Shown here: positions 8,165 to 19,451 of the stretch, piece by piece
Numbering within the stretch: position 1 is the stretch's first letter
Layout of the letters: every line of letters begins with the position of its first letter
DNA from: Pseudomonas mendocina
GTDB taxonomy: Bacteria > Pseudomonadota > Gammaproteobacteria > Pseudomonadales > Pseudomonadaceae
Reading direction: 5' to 3'
Length of the DNA stretch: 64,000 bases
Assembly: GCF_900636545.1 (NCBI RefSeq)
Contig: NZ_LR134290.1
Span: forward strand, 372,001-436,000
Translations under genes and position numbers: made by a program
Notes under the pieces: model-generated
Databases searched by the model: none
Told to the model about the DNA's origin: nothing
The model's input: only the letters and a program-made list of their open reading frames with translations

Positions 8165-10054
8165 ATGATCCGCTTTCGTTCCCCCCTTTCCTGGCTGATG
8201 CTGCCGCTGCTGGCCTGCCTCAGCTTTCTTGCCGTTGGCGAGCCCCTGGACGGCGCCGCCCAGGCGCTGCACCTGATCGGTTATATCGGCGCTGATTACC
8301 CTGCCACCGTTGCAGGTGGCCAGGTCGTCGATGCTGGCGAATACCAGGAGCAACTGGAATTTCTCGATGTGCTGCAAGGCTTGGTCGTCGCCCTGCCGGC
8401 TCAGGCTGGGCGTGCCGAGCTGGAGCAGGGCGTGGCTGATCTGCGCCAGGCCGTTACCCAGCGCCAACCTGGCGAGGAGGTGTCCAGCGCGGCCCGCCAG
8501 TTGGGCGCGCGTCTGGCCGATCTTTATGAGGTGTCGCTGACGCCGGTGCTGACACCGGACCCGGAGCGGGGCGCGCCACTCTACGCCCAGCACTGCTCGG
8601 TGTGCCATGGCGACACCGGACTGGGCGACGGGCCGGCCGGCATTGGCCTGGAACCGCCGCCAGCCAATCTGCGCGACGCGGGGCGCCTGGATCGCCTGAG
8701 TCTTTACGATCTCTACAACACCCTCGGCCTAGGCATTGAGGGCACCGATATGCCGGCCTTCGCCGACCAGCTCGACGACCGTCAGCGCTGGGATCTGGCG
8801 GTCTATATCGCCGGCTTCACCGCAGCATCGGTGCCGGGCCAGACGCGCTTCGCCATGAGCGAGTTGGCCGGCCGCACGCCTGCCGAGATTGCGGCTGCTG
8901 GCGGCGATATCGCCGCGTTCCGCGCTCAGCGGGCTCATCCGGTGCTGGAGCAGCGTGGCCCGCAGCAATTGATCGGCTACACCCGTGAAACCCTGGAACG
9001 CAGTCTGCAGGCCTATCGCGATGGTGATCGCGAGCAGGCCTATGACCTTTCCGTCGGCGCCTACCTGGAAGGTTTCGAGCTGGTCGAAGGAGCGCTCGAC
9101 AACCTCGATGCCGTACAGCGCAAGACCACCGAGCGCGCCCTGATGGCCTACCGGCAGGCGCTGCAGGATGGCGCGGGTGTCGCGCAGGCGGCCCAGGCGT
9201 TGGAGCAGGCCAAGGTCGAGCTGGACAAGTCCGCCGCGCTGCTCGCCGATGGCTCCATGGACGGCAGCCTGAGCTTCTTCGCCAGCCTGCTGATTCTGCT
9301 GCGCGAGGGCCTGGAAGCCATCCTGGTGCTGGCGGCGATCCTCGCCTTCCTGCGCAACACCGGGCAGCAGCAGGCGGTGCGCAGCGTTCACGTCGGCTGG
9401 GGCCTGGCGTTGCTTGCCGGGGTTGGCACCTGGGCGGTGGCGGCTTACGTGATCGATGTCAGTGGCGCGCAGCGCGAACTGCTCGAAGGTATCACCGCGC
9501 TGTTCGCCAGCGTGGTGCTGCTGTGGGTCGGCGTGTGGATGCATGACCGCCGCCATGCCGCAGCCTGGCAGGACTACATCAAGAGCAGCCTGGTTGGCGG
9601 CGGTGGCCGTTTCGGCTTCGCCGTGCTGGCGTTCTTCTCGGTCTATCGTGAGCTGTTCGAGGTCATCCTGTTCTACGAAACCCTCTGGCTGCAGGCCGGG
9701 CCTGCCGGGCACGGTGCGGTGTTGGCCGGCGCAGCGGCCGCTTTGGTGATGCTGATCGGGCTGGCCTGGGTGATCCTGCGCGGCTCGCGCAAGCTGCCGC
9801 TGGCGACCTTCTTCGGCATCAATGCGGTGCTGTTGTGCGTGTTGTCCGTGGTTTTCGCGGGTCATGGCGTGGCGGCACTGCAGGAGGCCGGCGTGCTCGG
9901 CACGCGCCCGGTGGCGTTCTTCGAGTTCGACTGGCTGGGTATCCACGCCGACGCCTGGAGTCTGTCCGCTCAGGGCCTGGCGCTGGCCGGCATCGCGCTG
10001 CTCTACGGCCGCAGCCTGTTGGGTGAGCGCCGACGCCTGGCCGAGCAGGCCTGA
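8165..10054 (+). CDS. cytochrome c - FTR1 fusion iron permease
   Basis: Encodes 629 residues: a signal-like N-terminus, a periplasmic region with one haem c site (CSVCH, residues 144-148) and a distal NLRDAGRLD/DMPAFADQL cytochrome segment. A helical linker and then a seven-helix FTR1/EfeU permease follow. Both FTR1 glutamate motifs are present: REGLE (380-384) and RELFE (495-499). FTR1 permeases take up iron after ferroxidation; the fused cytochrome domain probably handles the electron, replacing a separate EfeB/multicopper oxidase. No efeO or efeB gene is adjacent. I chose the ATG at 8165 because it opens directly on the signal sequence. Confidence 0.9.
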   Translation: MIRFRSPLSWLMLPLLACLSFLAVGEPLDGAAQALHLIGYIGADYPATVAGGQVVDAGEYQEQLEFLDVLQGLVVALPAQAGRAELEQGVADLRQAVTQRQPGEEVSSAARQLGARLADLYEVSLTPVLTPDPERGAPLYAQHCSVCHGDTGLGDGPAGIGLEPPPANLRDAGRLDRLSLYDLYNTLGLGIEGTDMPAFADQLDDRQRWDLAVYIAGFTAASVPGQTRFAMSELAGRTPAEIAAAGGDIAAFRAQRAHPVLEQRGPQQLIGYTRETLERSLQAYRDGDREQAYDLSVGAYLEGFELVEGALDNLDAVQRKTTERALMAYRQALQDGAGVAQAAQALEQAKVELDKSAALLADGSMDGSLSFFASLLILLREGLEAILVLAAILAFLRNTGQQQAVRSVHVGWGLALLAGVGTWAVAAYVIDVSGAQRELLEGITALFASVVLLWVGVWMHDRRHAAAWQDYIKSSLVGGGGRFGFAVLAFFSVYRELFEVILFYETLWLQAGPAGHGAVLAGAAAALVMLIGLAWVILRGSRKLPLATFFGINAVLLCVLSVVFAGHGVAALQEAGVLGTRPVAFFEFDWLGIHADAWSLSAQGLALAGIALLYGRSLLGERRRLAEQA

Positions 10055-10063
10055 TGGCGTGAC

Positions 10064-10090
10064 ACGGGGGCGGTTTCACCGCCCCCGTTG
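10064..10090 (+). terminator. Rho-independent-like terminator after the FTR1 gene
   Basis: An 11-bp GC stem (ACGGGGGCGGT / ACCGCCCCCGT) with a 3-nt loop, starting 10 bases after the stop, followed by TTGCCTC. Confidence 0.75.
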
Positions 10091-10169
10091 CCTCATAGCG
10101 TGAACCGCTGCCACGACAGCGAGTCTCTGTGCACCTAGGCTGGTTGCAATTCCTCTGCCGAGTGCACGC

Positions 10170-10505
10170 ATGTCTTCCACGATCCATTCCACTCATTACG
10201 CCGACAGTCCTGACCTGGCGTTGGCTGCTCTGCGTCATCCCTCTCTGGAGCAGGCGCTCTCTGTAGCCTGTGCTCAACTGGCCGTGCGCGAAGCCTTCCT
10301 CGCTGCGTTGCGTGATCCGGCCATCGGCCCGCAGCCTAGGTTGCTACTGGCGGTTTCCGGTGCCGACTTGCAAGGTCAGCGGCGCTTGGCTGCGCTGGTA
10401 GCGGAACTGCTGCCGGATGAGGTGGAACTGGACCTGATCGAGCTGGCCGACGACAACCTGTCACGCGCCGTACGCGAGCGCTGCGAGCCGTTCTATAAGT
10501 CCTGA
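10170..10505 (+). CDS. small protein resembling the SseB C-terminal domain
   Basis: Encodes 111 residues. The second half (LLLAVSGADLQGQRRLAALV...LPDEVELDLIELADDNLSRAVRERCEPFYKS) resembles the C-terminal domain of SseB (enhanced serine sensitivity) proteins, which ends in a CxPFY motif. The N-terminal SseB domain is absent. Function is unknown. A conserved hypothetical gene sits in this place in other pseudomonads. The SseB link is my pattern match and should be treated as tentative. Confidence 0.65.
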   Translation: MSSTIHSTHYADSPDLALAALRHPSLEQALSVACAQLAVREAFLAALRDPAIGPQPRLLLAVSGADLQGQRRLAALVAELLPDEVELDLIELADDNLSRAVRERCEPFYKS

Positions 10506-10557
10506 GGCGTCCGCCTGCTGGCATACTGGGCGCTGGTTTCTCTGCGGAAGTTGCTGC

Positions 10558-11007
10558 ATGCGCGTATGGATCGACGCCGACGCCTGCCCTCGGGCGGCGC
10601 GGGATCAGGTGGTCAAGTTCGCCCTCAAACGAGGGTTCGAGGTAGTGCTGGTGGCCGGGCAGGCCGTGGCCCGGCCGAGTTTCGCCTGCGTGAAACTGAT
10701 CGTGGTACCCAGCGGGCCGGATGCGGCGGACGATCATCTGGTCGAGCATGCCGTCCCTGGCGAACTGGTAATCTGCAGTGACGTACCACTGGCCGACCGC
10801 CTGGTGAAGAAGGGCGTTGCCGCGCTCGACCCGCGAGGCCGCGAGTTCGACGAGCGCAACATGGGCGAGCGCCTGGCGGTGCGTAATCTGTTCACCGATT
10901 TGCGTGAGCAGGGTCAGGTCGGCGGCGGCCAGGCACCCTATTCGGAGAAGGATCGCCAGGCCTTCGCCAATGCGCTGGATCGGATTCTCACGCGCTTGAG
11001 TCGCTAG
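10558..11007 (+). CDS. yaiI: YaiI/YqxD (UPF0178) family protein
   Basis: Encodes 149 residues beginning MRVWIDADACPRAARDQV, the defining start of UPF0178. It also has the family stretches SGPDAADDHLVEHA and CSDVPLADRLVKKG, which look like PIN-type nuclease acidic sites. Length matches the family (about 150). Biochemical role is not established. It lies 52 bases after the previous gene on the same strand. Confidence 0.92.
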   Translation: MRVWIDADACPRAARDQVVKFALKRGFEVVLVAGQAVARPSFACVKLIVVPSGPDAADDHLVEHAVPGELVICSDVPLADRLVKKGVAALDPRGREFDERNMGERLAVRNLFTDLREQGQVGGGQAPYSEKDRQAFANALDRILTRLSR

Positions 11008-11034
11008 CGGCCCAGGATGACTTTGTGGGAACCG

Positions 11035-11163
11035 CGTAGGGCGTACTCGCGAAGCAGTGCGCCGTGATGGGTGTGTCGGGCGTGGGTACTGTGCTGAATC
11101 CTGCACGGACTGGCGGACTGTTCGCTGGCGCTACGAGCGGCCGGCGTCCCGGTCCGCCCTACG
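11035..11163. repeat. palindromic element bounded by CGTAGGGCG / CGCCCTACG
   Basis: The gap between yaiI and the thioesterase gene is bounded by perfect 9-bp inverted ends around about 110 bases of non-coding sequence. Related GTAGGGYG/CRCCCTAC ends recur elsewhere in this window (for example at 29395-29476 and near 22950). No transposase is encoded. Confidence 0.55.
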
Positions 11164-11189
11164 AGTTGATGCACTCCTACAGACGCCCT

Positions 11190-11657
11190 TCAGCCACACA
11201 GATAGGTGCCGGTGCCCACGGCCACCAGCACGTTTTCATCGTTATGCAGTTCCATGCGGATCACCGCCACCTTGTTGCCGGCCCGTAGCGGCATGGCCGT
11301 GGCGGTGAAGCGCTGGCCGCGTCCGGGGCGCAGGTAGTCGATGCGCAGATCGATGGTGCCGAGCTTGGACAGCTTGCTCATGCGCTCGGCTGCCGGTAGG
11401 TGCTGGTGGTTGGCGAATGCGCCGATCAGCGCCATGGCGCCGCCGCAGACATCGAGCAGGGAAGAAATCACCCCGCCGTGCAGGATGCCATGGACGAAGT
11501 TGCCGATCAGCTCGGGTTTCATCGGCAGGCACATGGTCACCTGCTCCTCGCTCAGTTCGGCGATCTCGATGCCGAGCAACTGGTTGAACGGGATGCGCTG
11601 GAAGAAGGCAGTCACCGCCTGTTGCAGGTCGGTATCCAGGGTGAAGGCTTGCGGCAT
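11190..11657 (-). CDS. hotdog-fold thioesterase (PaaI/YigI-like)
   Basis: Encodes 155 residues of the PaaI-type hotdog family. It has the core HGILHGGVISSLLDVCGGAMAL (about 58-80, catalytic-helix region) and the strand segment IDLRIDYLRPGRGQRFTATA. These enzymes hydrolyse acyl-CoA thioesters in the cytoplasm; the substrate is not predictable. A GGAG lies upstream of the ATG at 11657. It is the only member of its transcript. Confidence 0.87.
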   Translation of the reverse strand: MPQAFTLDTDLQQAVTAFFQRIPFNQLLGIEIAELSEEQVTMCLPMKPELIGNFVHGILHGGVISSLLDVCGGAMALIGAFANHQHLPAAERMSKLSKLGTIDLRIDYLRPGRGQRFTATAMPLRAGNKVAVIRMELHNDENVLVAVGTGTYLCG

Positions 11658-11824
11658 CGTGGCGCTCCGGAAGTCAAGTGACTGTCACGCTGCCGCAGCC
11701 TGGCTGGCTTGGCCAGGGCTGCGGCCGGAGTGCCCTGGCCAATGACCGAAGCGCCTTGTAAACGGCGCCTGAAGACGATAGGTAGGGTGGGCTTTAGCAC
11801 ACCAATGCCGATCCGCTCCTACGG

Positions 11825-12484
11825 TCAGTGGTGCGCCAGCTCCAGTACGCGGTCGACCATCTTGTTGATGCCCGATGCCGCCTCGGCGATGGATTGCGCG
11901 AGCATGTAGGCAGGTGTGGTCACCAGCTTGCGTTGCTCATCCTCGATGATGTCGCTGACCTCGCACTCATGGTGCTCGGCGCCCATCTGGGTCAGGGTGG
12001 TGGCGGTGTCGTGATCGGTGCCGATGGTGCACACCACGCCGGCACCGAAGATTTTCGCCGCCAGTGCCGGCGCTATGCACATCAGGCCGACCGGCTTGCC
12101 GGCATCGACGAAGGCCTTGCATGCGGCCAGTACGTCTGGCTGCACGGTGCAGCCGGCACCGTTGGTGGCGAAGTCGGAAAGGTTCTTCGCCACGCCGAAG
12201 CCGCCGGGCATGATCAGCGCGTCGAACTCGTCGACGTGCAACTGCTTGACGTCCTTGATCTGGCCGCGGGCGATGCGGGCCGACTCCACCAGAACGTTGC
12301 GCGTCTCGTTCATCTCATCGCCGCTGTAATGGTCGACCACGTGCAGCTGCGGCACGTTGGGGGCGAAACACTGGACCTGGGCGCCACGCTGGTCGAGGCG
12401 CAACAGGGTGATCACGCTTTCATGGATCTCGGCGCCATCGTAGACGCCACAGCCGGACAGAATCACTGCCACTTTCTTGCTCAT
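11825..12484 (-). CDS. elbB: ElbB glyoxalase / DJ-1-PfpI family protein
   Basis: Encodes 219 residues. The start KKVAVILSGCGVYDGAEIHE and the nucleophile-elbow region LMCIAPALA, with Cys in place of a typical amidotransferase site, identify ElbB of the class I glutamine amidotransferase-like/DJ-1 superfamily. E. coli ElbB has weak glyoxalase activity and was linked to isoprenoid production; its true role is unclear. A CAGGAG ribosome site precedes the ATG. Confidence 0.92.
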   Translation of the reverse strand: MSKKVAVILSGCGVYDGAEIHESVITLLRLDQRGAQVQCFAPNVPQLHVVDHYSGDEMNETRNVLVESARIARGQIKDVKQLHVDEFDALIMPGGFGVAKNLSDFATNGAGCTVQPDVLAACKAFVDAGKPVGLMCIAPALAAKIFGAGVVCTIGTDHDTATTLTQMGAEHHECEVSDIIEDEQRKLVTTPAYMLAQSIAEAASGINKMVDRVLELAHH

Positions 12485-13871
12485 GCTCGACTCCTGGTGA
12501 GGAAAGACGCGACCGTGAAGCGGGCGCGGGTGTTACCGATTCCTGGGTTGTCGCCAAATGCCACTCGGGCTGTCATTTGCCGCCGCGAAGCCTGGCGAAG
12601 CTGCGCATAGGATGAATAACAGCTCATTCCCGACACAAGTACAACGATACGGCGCAGTCATGAATTACGTTCTCTACGCAGTGCCCTTCTTCTTTCTGCT
12701 GATCGCTCTGGAACTGCTCGCAGACCGCTGGCGCGGCATGCGTACCTATCGCCTGGCCGATGCGCTCAACAGCCTCAGTGCTGGCGTGCTGTCGCAGGCC
12801 ACCGGGATTCTCACCAGGGTGGTCGGCCTGCTCACCTATGCCTTCGCCTGGGAGCACCTGGCGTTGGTCGAGTTGTCTGAAAGCAGCCTTTGGGTCTGGA
12901 TCTTCGCCTTCGTCTTCTACGATTTCTGCTACTACTGGAACCACCGCCTGGGCCACGAGCGCAATGTGCTGTGGGCTGCGCATGCCGTGCACCATCAAAG
13001 CGAGGACTACAACCTCTCCACTGCGTTACGGCAAACCAGCACCGGTTTCATCTTCGGCTGGATCTTCTACCTGCCGATGGCCGTGGTTGGTGTGCCGCCG
13101 CTGGTCTTTCTCACTGTCGCAGCCTTGAACCTGCTCTATCAGTTCTGGGTGCATACCCGCCACATTCCCAAGCTGGGCTGGTTCGAGTGGTTGTTCATCA
13201 CGCCATCCAACCACCGGGTTCACCATGCGCAGAATCCTATCTACATGGATCGCAATTACGGCGGTGTGTTCATTGTCTGGGATCGAATTTTCGGCACCTT
13301 CCAGGAGGAGCTCGACGAGGAACCGGTGATCTTCGGCGTAACCGTACCGCTGGCCAGCTGGAACCCCTTGTGGGCCAACCTGCAGGTCTACGCCGTGCTG
13401 TGGAGCGACGCCAGGCGCGCCAGCTCCTGGTGGGACCGCCTGCGCATCTGGTTCATGCCCACGGGGTGGCGCCCGGCCGACGTGGCCGCGCGCTATCCGC
13501 AAGCCAAGGCGGACCTGGGCAACTTCCGCAAGTTCGATGTGCCGCTGGGGCGTGGCGCGCAGGTTTACGCGTTGCTGCAGTTCGTCTGTTACCTGCTAGC
13601 CGGCGTATGGCTATTGGCGCAGGGCGATGCGCTTTCGATCGGTGCGTTGCTGCTGGCCTGTCTGTGGATGGCGCTGGGCCTGTGCAGTATCGGCATGTGG
13701 CTGGAAAACCGCAGCAATGCCAGGCAGATGGAGTACCTGCGCCTGGCGAGCAACCTGCCGGCATTCTGGCTGGCCGGTGAACTGGGCATGCTGACGTTGG
13801 ATGTCGGCGCCTGGACCTGGCTTGTCGCTTACAGCCTGGCCAGCCTGCTGGGCATCTGGCTGGCCCGCGGT

Positions 13872-15633
<1,762 letters not shown>

Positions 15634-15652
15634 CGCCCTCAGGAACCCAGTA

Positions 15653-17836
15653 ATGAACAGCGAAGGACTCAACAGCGAAGTGCTCGACAACAACCCGCCT
15701 CAGGCCGAGGTGGTCGCCGAGACGCCAGTGGTGGAAACCCCGCCGCCGGCGCCGATTCCCAGCCTGGATGACAGCAGCCTGTACATCCACCGTGAACTGT
15801 CGCAACTGCAGTTCAATATCCGGGTGCTGGAGCAGGCGCTGGATGAGTCCTACCCGCTGCTCGAACGTCTGAAGTTCTTGCTGATCTTCTCCAGTAACCT
15901 CGACGAATTCTTCGAGATCCGCGTCGCCGGCCTGAAGAAGCAGATCAATTTCGCCCGTGAACAGGCCGGTGCCGACGGCCTGCAGCCGCACCAGGCGCTG
16001 GCGCGCATCAGCGAACTGGTGCACGAGCAGGTCGAGCGGCAGTACGCCATTCTCAACGACACGCTGTTCCCGGCGCTGGCCAAGCACAACATCAACTTCA
16101 TCCGTCGGCGCTTCTGGACCACCAAGCTCAAGGCCTGGGTACGCCGCTACTTCCGCGACGAGATCGCGCCGATCATCACCCCCATCGGCCTCGACCCGAC
16201 GCACCCCTTCCCGCTGCTGGTGAACAAGAGTCTGAACTTCATCGTCGAACTTGAGGGTATCGATGCCTTCGGTCGCGACTCCGGTTTGGCCATCATCCCG
16301 GCGCCGCGCCTGCTGCCGCGCATCATCAAGGTGCCTGAAGACGTGGGAGGGGCAGGTGACAACTACGTGTTCCTCTCGTCGATGATCCACGCCCACGCCG
16401 ACGATTTGTTCCAGGGCATGAAGGTCAAGGGCTGCTACCAGTTCCGCCTGACCCGTAACGCCGACCTGTCGGTGGACACCGAGGACGTCGAAGACCTGGC
16501 GCGTGCCCTGCGTGGTGAGCTGTTCAGTCGCCGCTACGGCGATGCGGTGCGCCTGGAGGTGGTCGATACCTGCCCGAAACACCTGCGCGATCACCTGCTC
16601 AAGCAATTCGGCCTGACCGAGAGCGAGTTGTACCAGGTCAATGGCCCGGTCAACCTGACCCGCCTGTTCAGCATCACCGGCCTGGATAACCACCCGGATC
16701 TGCAGTACGCGCCGTTTACCCCGGTGATCCCCAAGCTGCTGCAGAACGCGGAGAACATCTTCAACGTGGTCAGCAAGCAGGACATCCTCCTGCTGCACCC
16801 CTTCGAGTCCTTCACCCCGGTGGTGGACCTGTTGCGCCAGGCGGCGAAAGACCCGCACGTGCTGGCGATCAAGCAGACCCTGTATCGCTCAGGGGCCAAC
16901 TCGGAGATCGTCGATGCACTGGTGGAAGCGGCACGTAACGGCAAGGAGGTCACCGCGGTGATCGAGCTGCGTGCGCGCTTCGACGAAGAGTCCAACCTGG
17001 CCCTGGCCAGCCGCCTGCAGGCTGCCGGGGCGGTAGTGATCTATGGTGTGGTGGGCTTCAAGACCCACGCCAAGATGATGCTCATCCTGCGTCGCGAGAA
17101 CGGCGAGATCGTCCGCTATGCACACTTGGGCACCGGCAACTACCACGCCGGCAACGCCAAGCTGTACACCGACTACAGCCTGCTCACCGCCGACGTCGCC
17201 CTCGGTGAGGACGTGGCCAAGCTGTTCAGCCAACTGATCGGCATGGGCAAGACCCTGCGCATGAAGAAACTGCTGCACGCGCCCTTCACCCTGAAGAAGA
17301 CCCTGCTCGACCTGATCGCCAAGGAAACCGCAGCGGCAGCCGAAGGCAAGCCGGCGCACATCATCGCCAAGTTCAACTCGCTGACCGACCCCAAGGTGAT
17401 CCGCGCGTTGTACAAGGCCAGCCAGACCGGGGTGAAGATCGACCTGGTGGTGCGCGGCATGTGCTGCCTGCGCCCGGGCATCGCCGGGGTGTCGCACAAT
17501 ATCCAGGTGCGCTCGATCATCGGCCGCTTCCTCGAGCACACGCGGGTGTTCTACTTCCTCAACGGCGGTGACGAGAAAATCTACCTGTCCAGCGCCGACT
17601 GGATGGAGCGCAACCTCGACAAGCGCGTGGAGACCTGCTTCCCGGTGGAGGGCAAGAAGCTCATCACCCGGGTGAAGAAGGAGCTGGAAAGCTACCTGAC
17701 CGACAACACCCAGGCCTGGGTGCTGCAGTCCGACGGGCGCTATCTGCGTCAGCAGCCCACCGGCAACCAGAACCCGCGCAGCGCGCAGTCCGGCTTGCTG
17801 GAAAAGCTCACCGCCCCGGTCGTCGTCGCTCGTTAA
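15653..17836 (+). CDS. ppk: polyphosphate kinase 1
   Basis: Encodes 727 residues (usual length about 690-740). It reversibly makes polyphosphate from ATP. The N-terminal domain opens with [21 protein letters not shown]. The autophosphorylated histidine lies in [10 protein letters not shown], with the paired HLGTGNYH and [11 protein letters not shown] phospholipase-D-like motifs further on. The first about 40 residues are acidic and disordered. The gene is close to hemB and faces ppx, but about 5.2 kb lies between ppk and ppx here. Confidence 0.97.
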   Translation: MNSEGLNSEVLDNNPPQAEVVAETPVVETPPPAPIPSLDDSSLYIHRELSQLQFNIRVLEQALDESYPLLERLKFLLIFSSNLDEFFEIRVAGLKKQINFAREQAGADGLQPHQALARISELVHEQVERQYAILNDTLFPALAKHNINFIRRRFWTTKLKAWVRRYFRDEIAPIITPIGLDPTHPFPLLVNKSLNFIVELEGIDAFGRDSGLAIIPAPRLLPRIIKVPEDVGGAGDNYVFLSSMIHAHADDLFQGMKVKGCYQFRLTRNADLSVDTEDVEDLARALRGELFSRRYGDAVRLEVVDTCPKHLRDHLLKQFGLTESELYQVNGPVNLTRLFSITGLDNHPDLQYAPFTPVIPKLLQNAENIFNVVSKQDILLLHPFESFTPVVDLLRQAAKDPHVLAIKQTLYRSGANSEIVDALVEAARNGKEVTAVIELRARFDEESNLALASRLQAAGAVVIYGVVGFKTHAKMMLILRRENGEIVRYAHLGTGNYHAGNAKLYTDYSLLTADVALGEDVAKLFSQLIGMGKTLRMKKLLHAPFTLKKTLLDLIAKETAAAAEGKPAHIIAKFNSLTDPKVIRALYKASQTGVKIDLVVRGMCCLRPGIAGVSHNIQVRSIIGRFLEHTRVFYFLNGGDEKIYLSSADWMERNLDKRVETCFPVEGKKLITRVKKELESYLTDNTQAWVLQSDGRYLRQQPTGNQNPRSAQSGLLEKLTAPVVVAR

Positions 17837-18321
17837 AAGCGGCCGCTTGCGGCCTTCTGATGACCCTCTCCCGCTTGCGGGAGAGGGTGGCCGAAGGCCG
17901 GGAGAGGGTTGAGGCCGCGTGTTGACGCTTTTGAAGACACTGCTCCCTGCGCCGATGAGCGCCTGATCACTGGCGATCGGGCCGGGGCGCGGAGAGGGTG
18001 CCCGAAGGGCGGGAGAGGGCTGGGAAGGCCGCGTGCGATAGTTTGGATAACTGCTCCTGCGCCGTTGAGGGCTAAATCGCTAGCCCTCTCCCCCGGCCCC
18101 TCTCCCGCAAGCGGGAGAGGGGAGAAAGCAGCCCGGCCGCATGCTCCGTAGGGTGCGCTGCCCCCTACACCGATGTGCGGCCGCAGTCCCTTACCTCTCC
18201 GGGCACAGGGAAAACCGGCAGCTTTGCGGTGTTCTCAGCCCTCACCCATGAATGGGAGAGGAGAGCAAGACCAGAACCTTGCCCTTCGCCTTTCCCGGAT
18301 TGCATCCGGGCTACGCCTTCC
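17837..18321. repeat. block of palindromic CCCTCTCCCG / CGGGAGAGGG repeats after ppk
   Basis: This 485-base gap carries no gene I can support. Immediately after ppk is a GGCCGC-TT-GCGGCC hairpin (17841-17854). A perfect hairpin of CCCTCTCCCGC type follows at 17863-17888. Two degenerate copies of a roughly 100-base unit then occur (about 17880-17971 and 17991-18088; each has GGGAGAGGG, GGCCGCGTG, CTGCTCC and TGCGCCGNTGAG in order). A further hairpin lies at 18101-18121. A half element CCGGATTGCATCCGGGCTACG at about 18295-18315 matches the ends of the repeat at 57906-57964. Confidence 0.75.
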
Positions 18322-19290
18322 CTACAACCGTGCCCGCACCTGCTTCGGGCTGATGCCGAACGCACGCTTGAACGCCGTGGAGAAGTTGGCGGCGCTGCTG
18401 TAGCCGGCGATCCAGGCGGCCTGGCCGACACTCACGCCCTGCCGCTCCAGCGCCTCGCGTGCCTGTTGCAGCTTGCGCTGGCGCTGATACTCGAACAGCG
18501 AGGTACCCTTCGCCGCCTGGAACTGACGCTGCAGGGTGCTGGCGCAGCAGCCGACCTCGTGGGCGATATCTTCCAGTGACCAGCCATCGGCCTCGCCGCT
18601 GTGCAGCAGTTCCAGGGTGCGGCGGATGCGCTGGTGTTCGTGCGGGCGCAGATTCGGCACTGCCTGAGTCGGTTGCCGGGTCATCAGGCTCAACGCTTCG
18701 CCGGCGATCTCCAGGGCACGGCTTTCCAGGTAGAGATTTTCCAGCAGGCGATTGCCGCAGCCGGGATGCAGTACCTGTTCGGCCAGCGTCAGCAGGCGTG
18801 GGGACGGTTGCCAGCGCAGTACATTGAGTGGCCGGTAATTGCCCTGCAGCAACGCCTTCAGCTGCGCCTGGCCATCGAAGCCGCTCGATTCGAACCACTC
18901 CGGCGCCAGGCTCACCGAGACCTTACGGATACGTTGGCCGCGGCGCGCGCGACGGGCAAACAGCATCGGCTCGTTGAGCGCGATGGTCACTCCCTCGCCG
19001 GCAGCGCCGGATGCACCGAAGGTGAAGGGCCGACCGTCGTAGCTGACCTCGCTGCGCCCCTGCAGGAAGAGGATGAAATTCAGGTGCGGGCGCGCTTCGG
19101 TCTGGGTGGCGAAGTCCTGCAGCTCCTGGCAGTCCGAGCAGTGCAGCGACAGGCCGCTGCGCAGCCTGCGCCAGCTCAGGTGACCCTGGAACAGACGGTC
19201 ACGCGTGCGCTCGCCGTCCACCAGGCGAATGCGCTCATCGGCCAGGTTGGCCAGTTCTGCGGCGCGGACGATGGGAGCGTGGCTGGTCAT
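18322..19290 (-). CDS. AraC-family regulator (PchR-like) beside a siderophore receptor
   Basis: Encodes 322 residues: an N-terminal sensor region with CSDCQELQDF (about 50) and a C-terminal double helix-turn-helix (about 220-322; LEDIAHEVGCCASTLQRQF and QAAWIAGYSSAANFSTAF). The layout is that of PchR-type AraC regulators, which sense an iron-siderophore complex and switch on its receptor. The ATG at 19290 has an AGAGGTG ribosome site. It is divergent from the TonB receptor gene, with a Fur-box-like site between them. Confidence 0.87.
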   Translation of the reverse strand: MTSHAPIVRAAELANLADERIRLVDGERTRDRLFQGHLSWRRLRSGLSLHCSDCQELQDFATQTEARPHLNFILFLQGRSEVSYDGRPFTFGASGAAGEGVTIALNEPMLFARRARRGQRIRKVSVSLAPEWFESSGFDGQAQLKALLQGNYRPLNVLRWQPSPRLLTLAEQVLHPGCGNRLLENLYLESRALEIAGEALSLMTRQPTQAVPNLRPHEHQRIRRTLELLHSGEADGWSLEDIAHEVGCCASTLQRQFQAAKGTSLFEYQRQRKLQQAREALERQGVSVGQAAWIAGYSSAANFSTAFKRAFGISPKQVRARL

Positions 19291-19384
19291 CGATGACACC
19301 TCTGCATGCCTCTGGCGCAAAGAACAAATCCCCGCGCACAAACCTCTTGTTACAAACAGGGTGGCAGACTACGCCTCGCTATTT

Positions 19385-19409
19385 ATTGATGCAAATCATT
19401 CGCATTGAA
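19385..19409. promoter_or_regulatory. candidate Fur box between the AraC and TonB-receptor genes
   Basis: The 19 bases starting at 19385 match the Fur consensus at 12 of 19 positions, including the central AATCATT. The site lies about 43-67 bases ahead of the receptor start and about 95 bases from the regulator start, so it could repress both under iron-replete conditions. Confidence 0.6.
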
Positions 19410-19451
19410 TGTTGTGCCGGCGGATCATGCCGTGCACATCGGGGAGGGGGC

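Noticed and set aside
17837..18321. CRISPR array in the repeat block after ppk
   Set aside because: The repeats are palindromic, few and irregularly spaced, and no unique spacers or cas genes occur.
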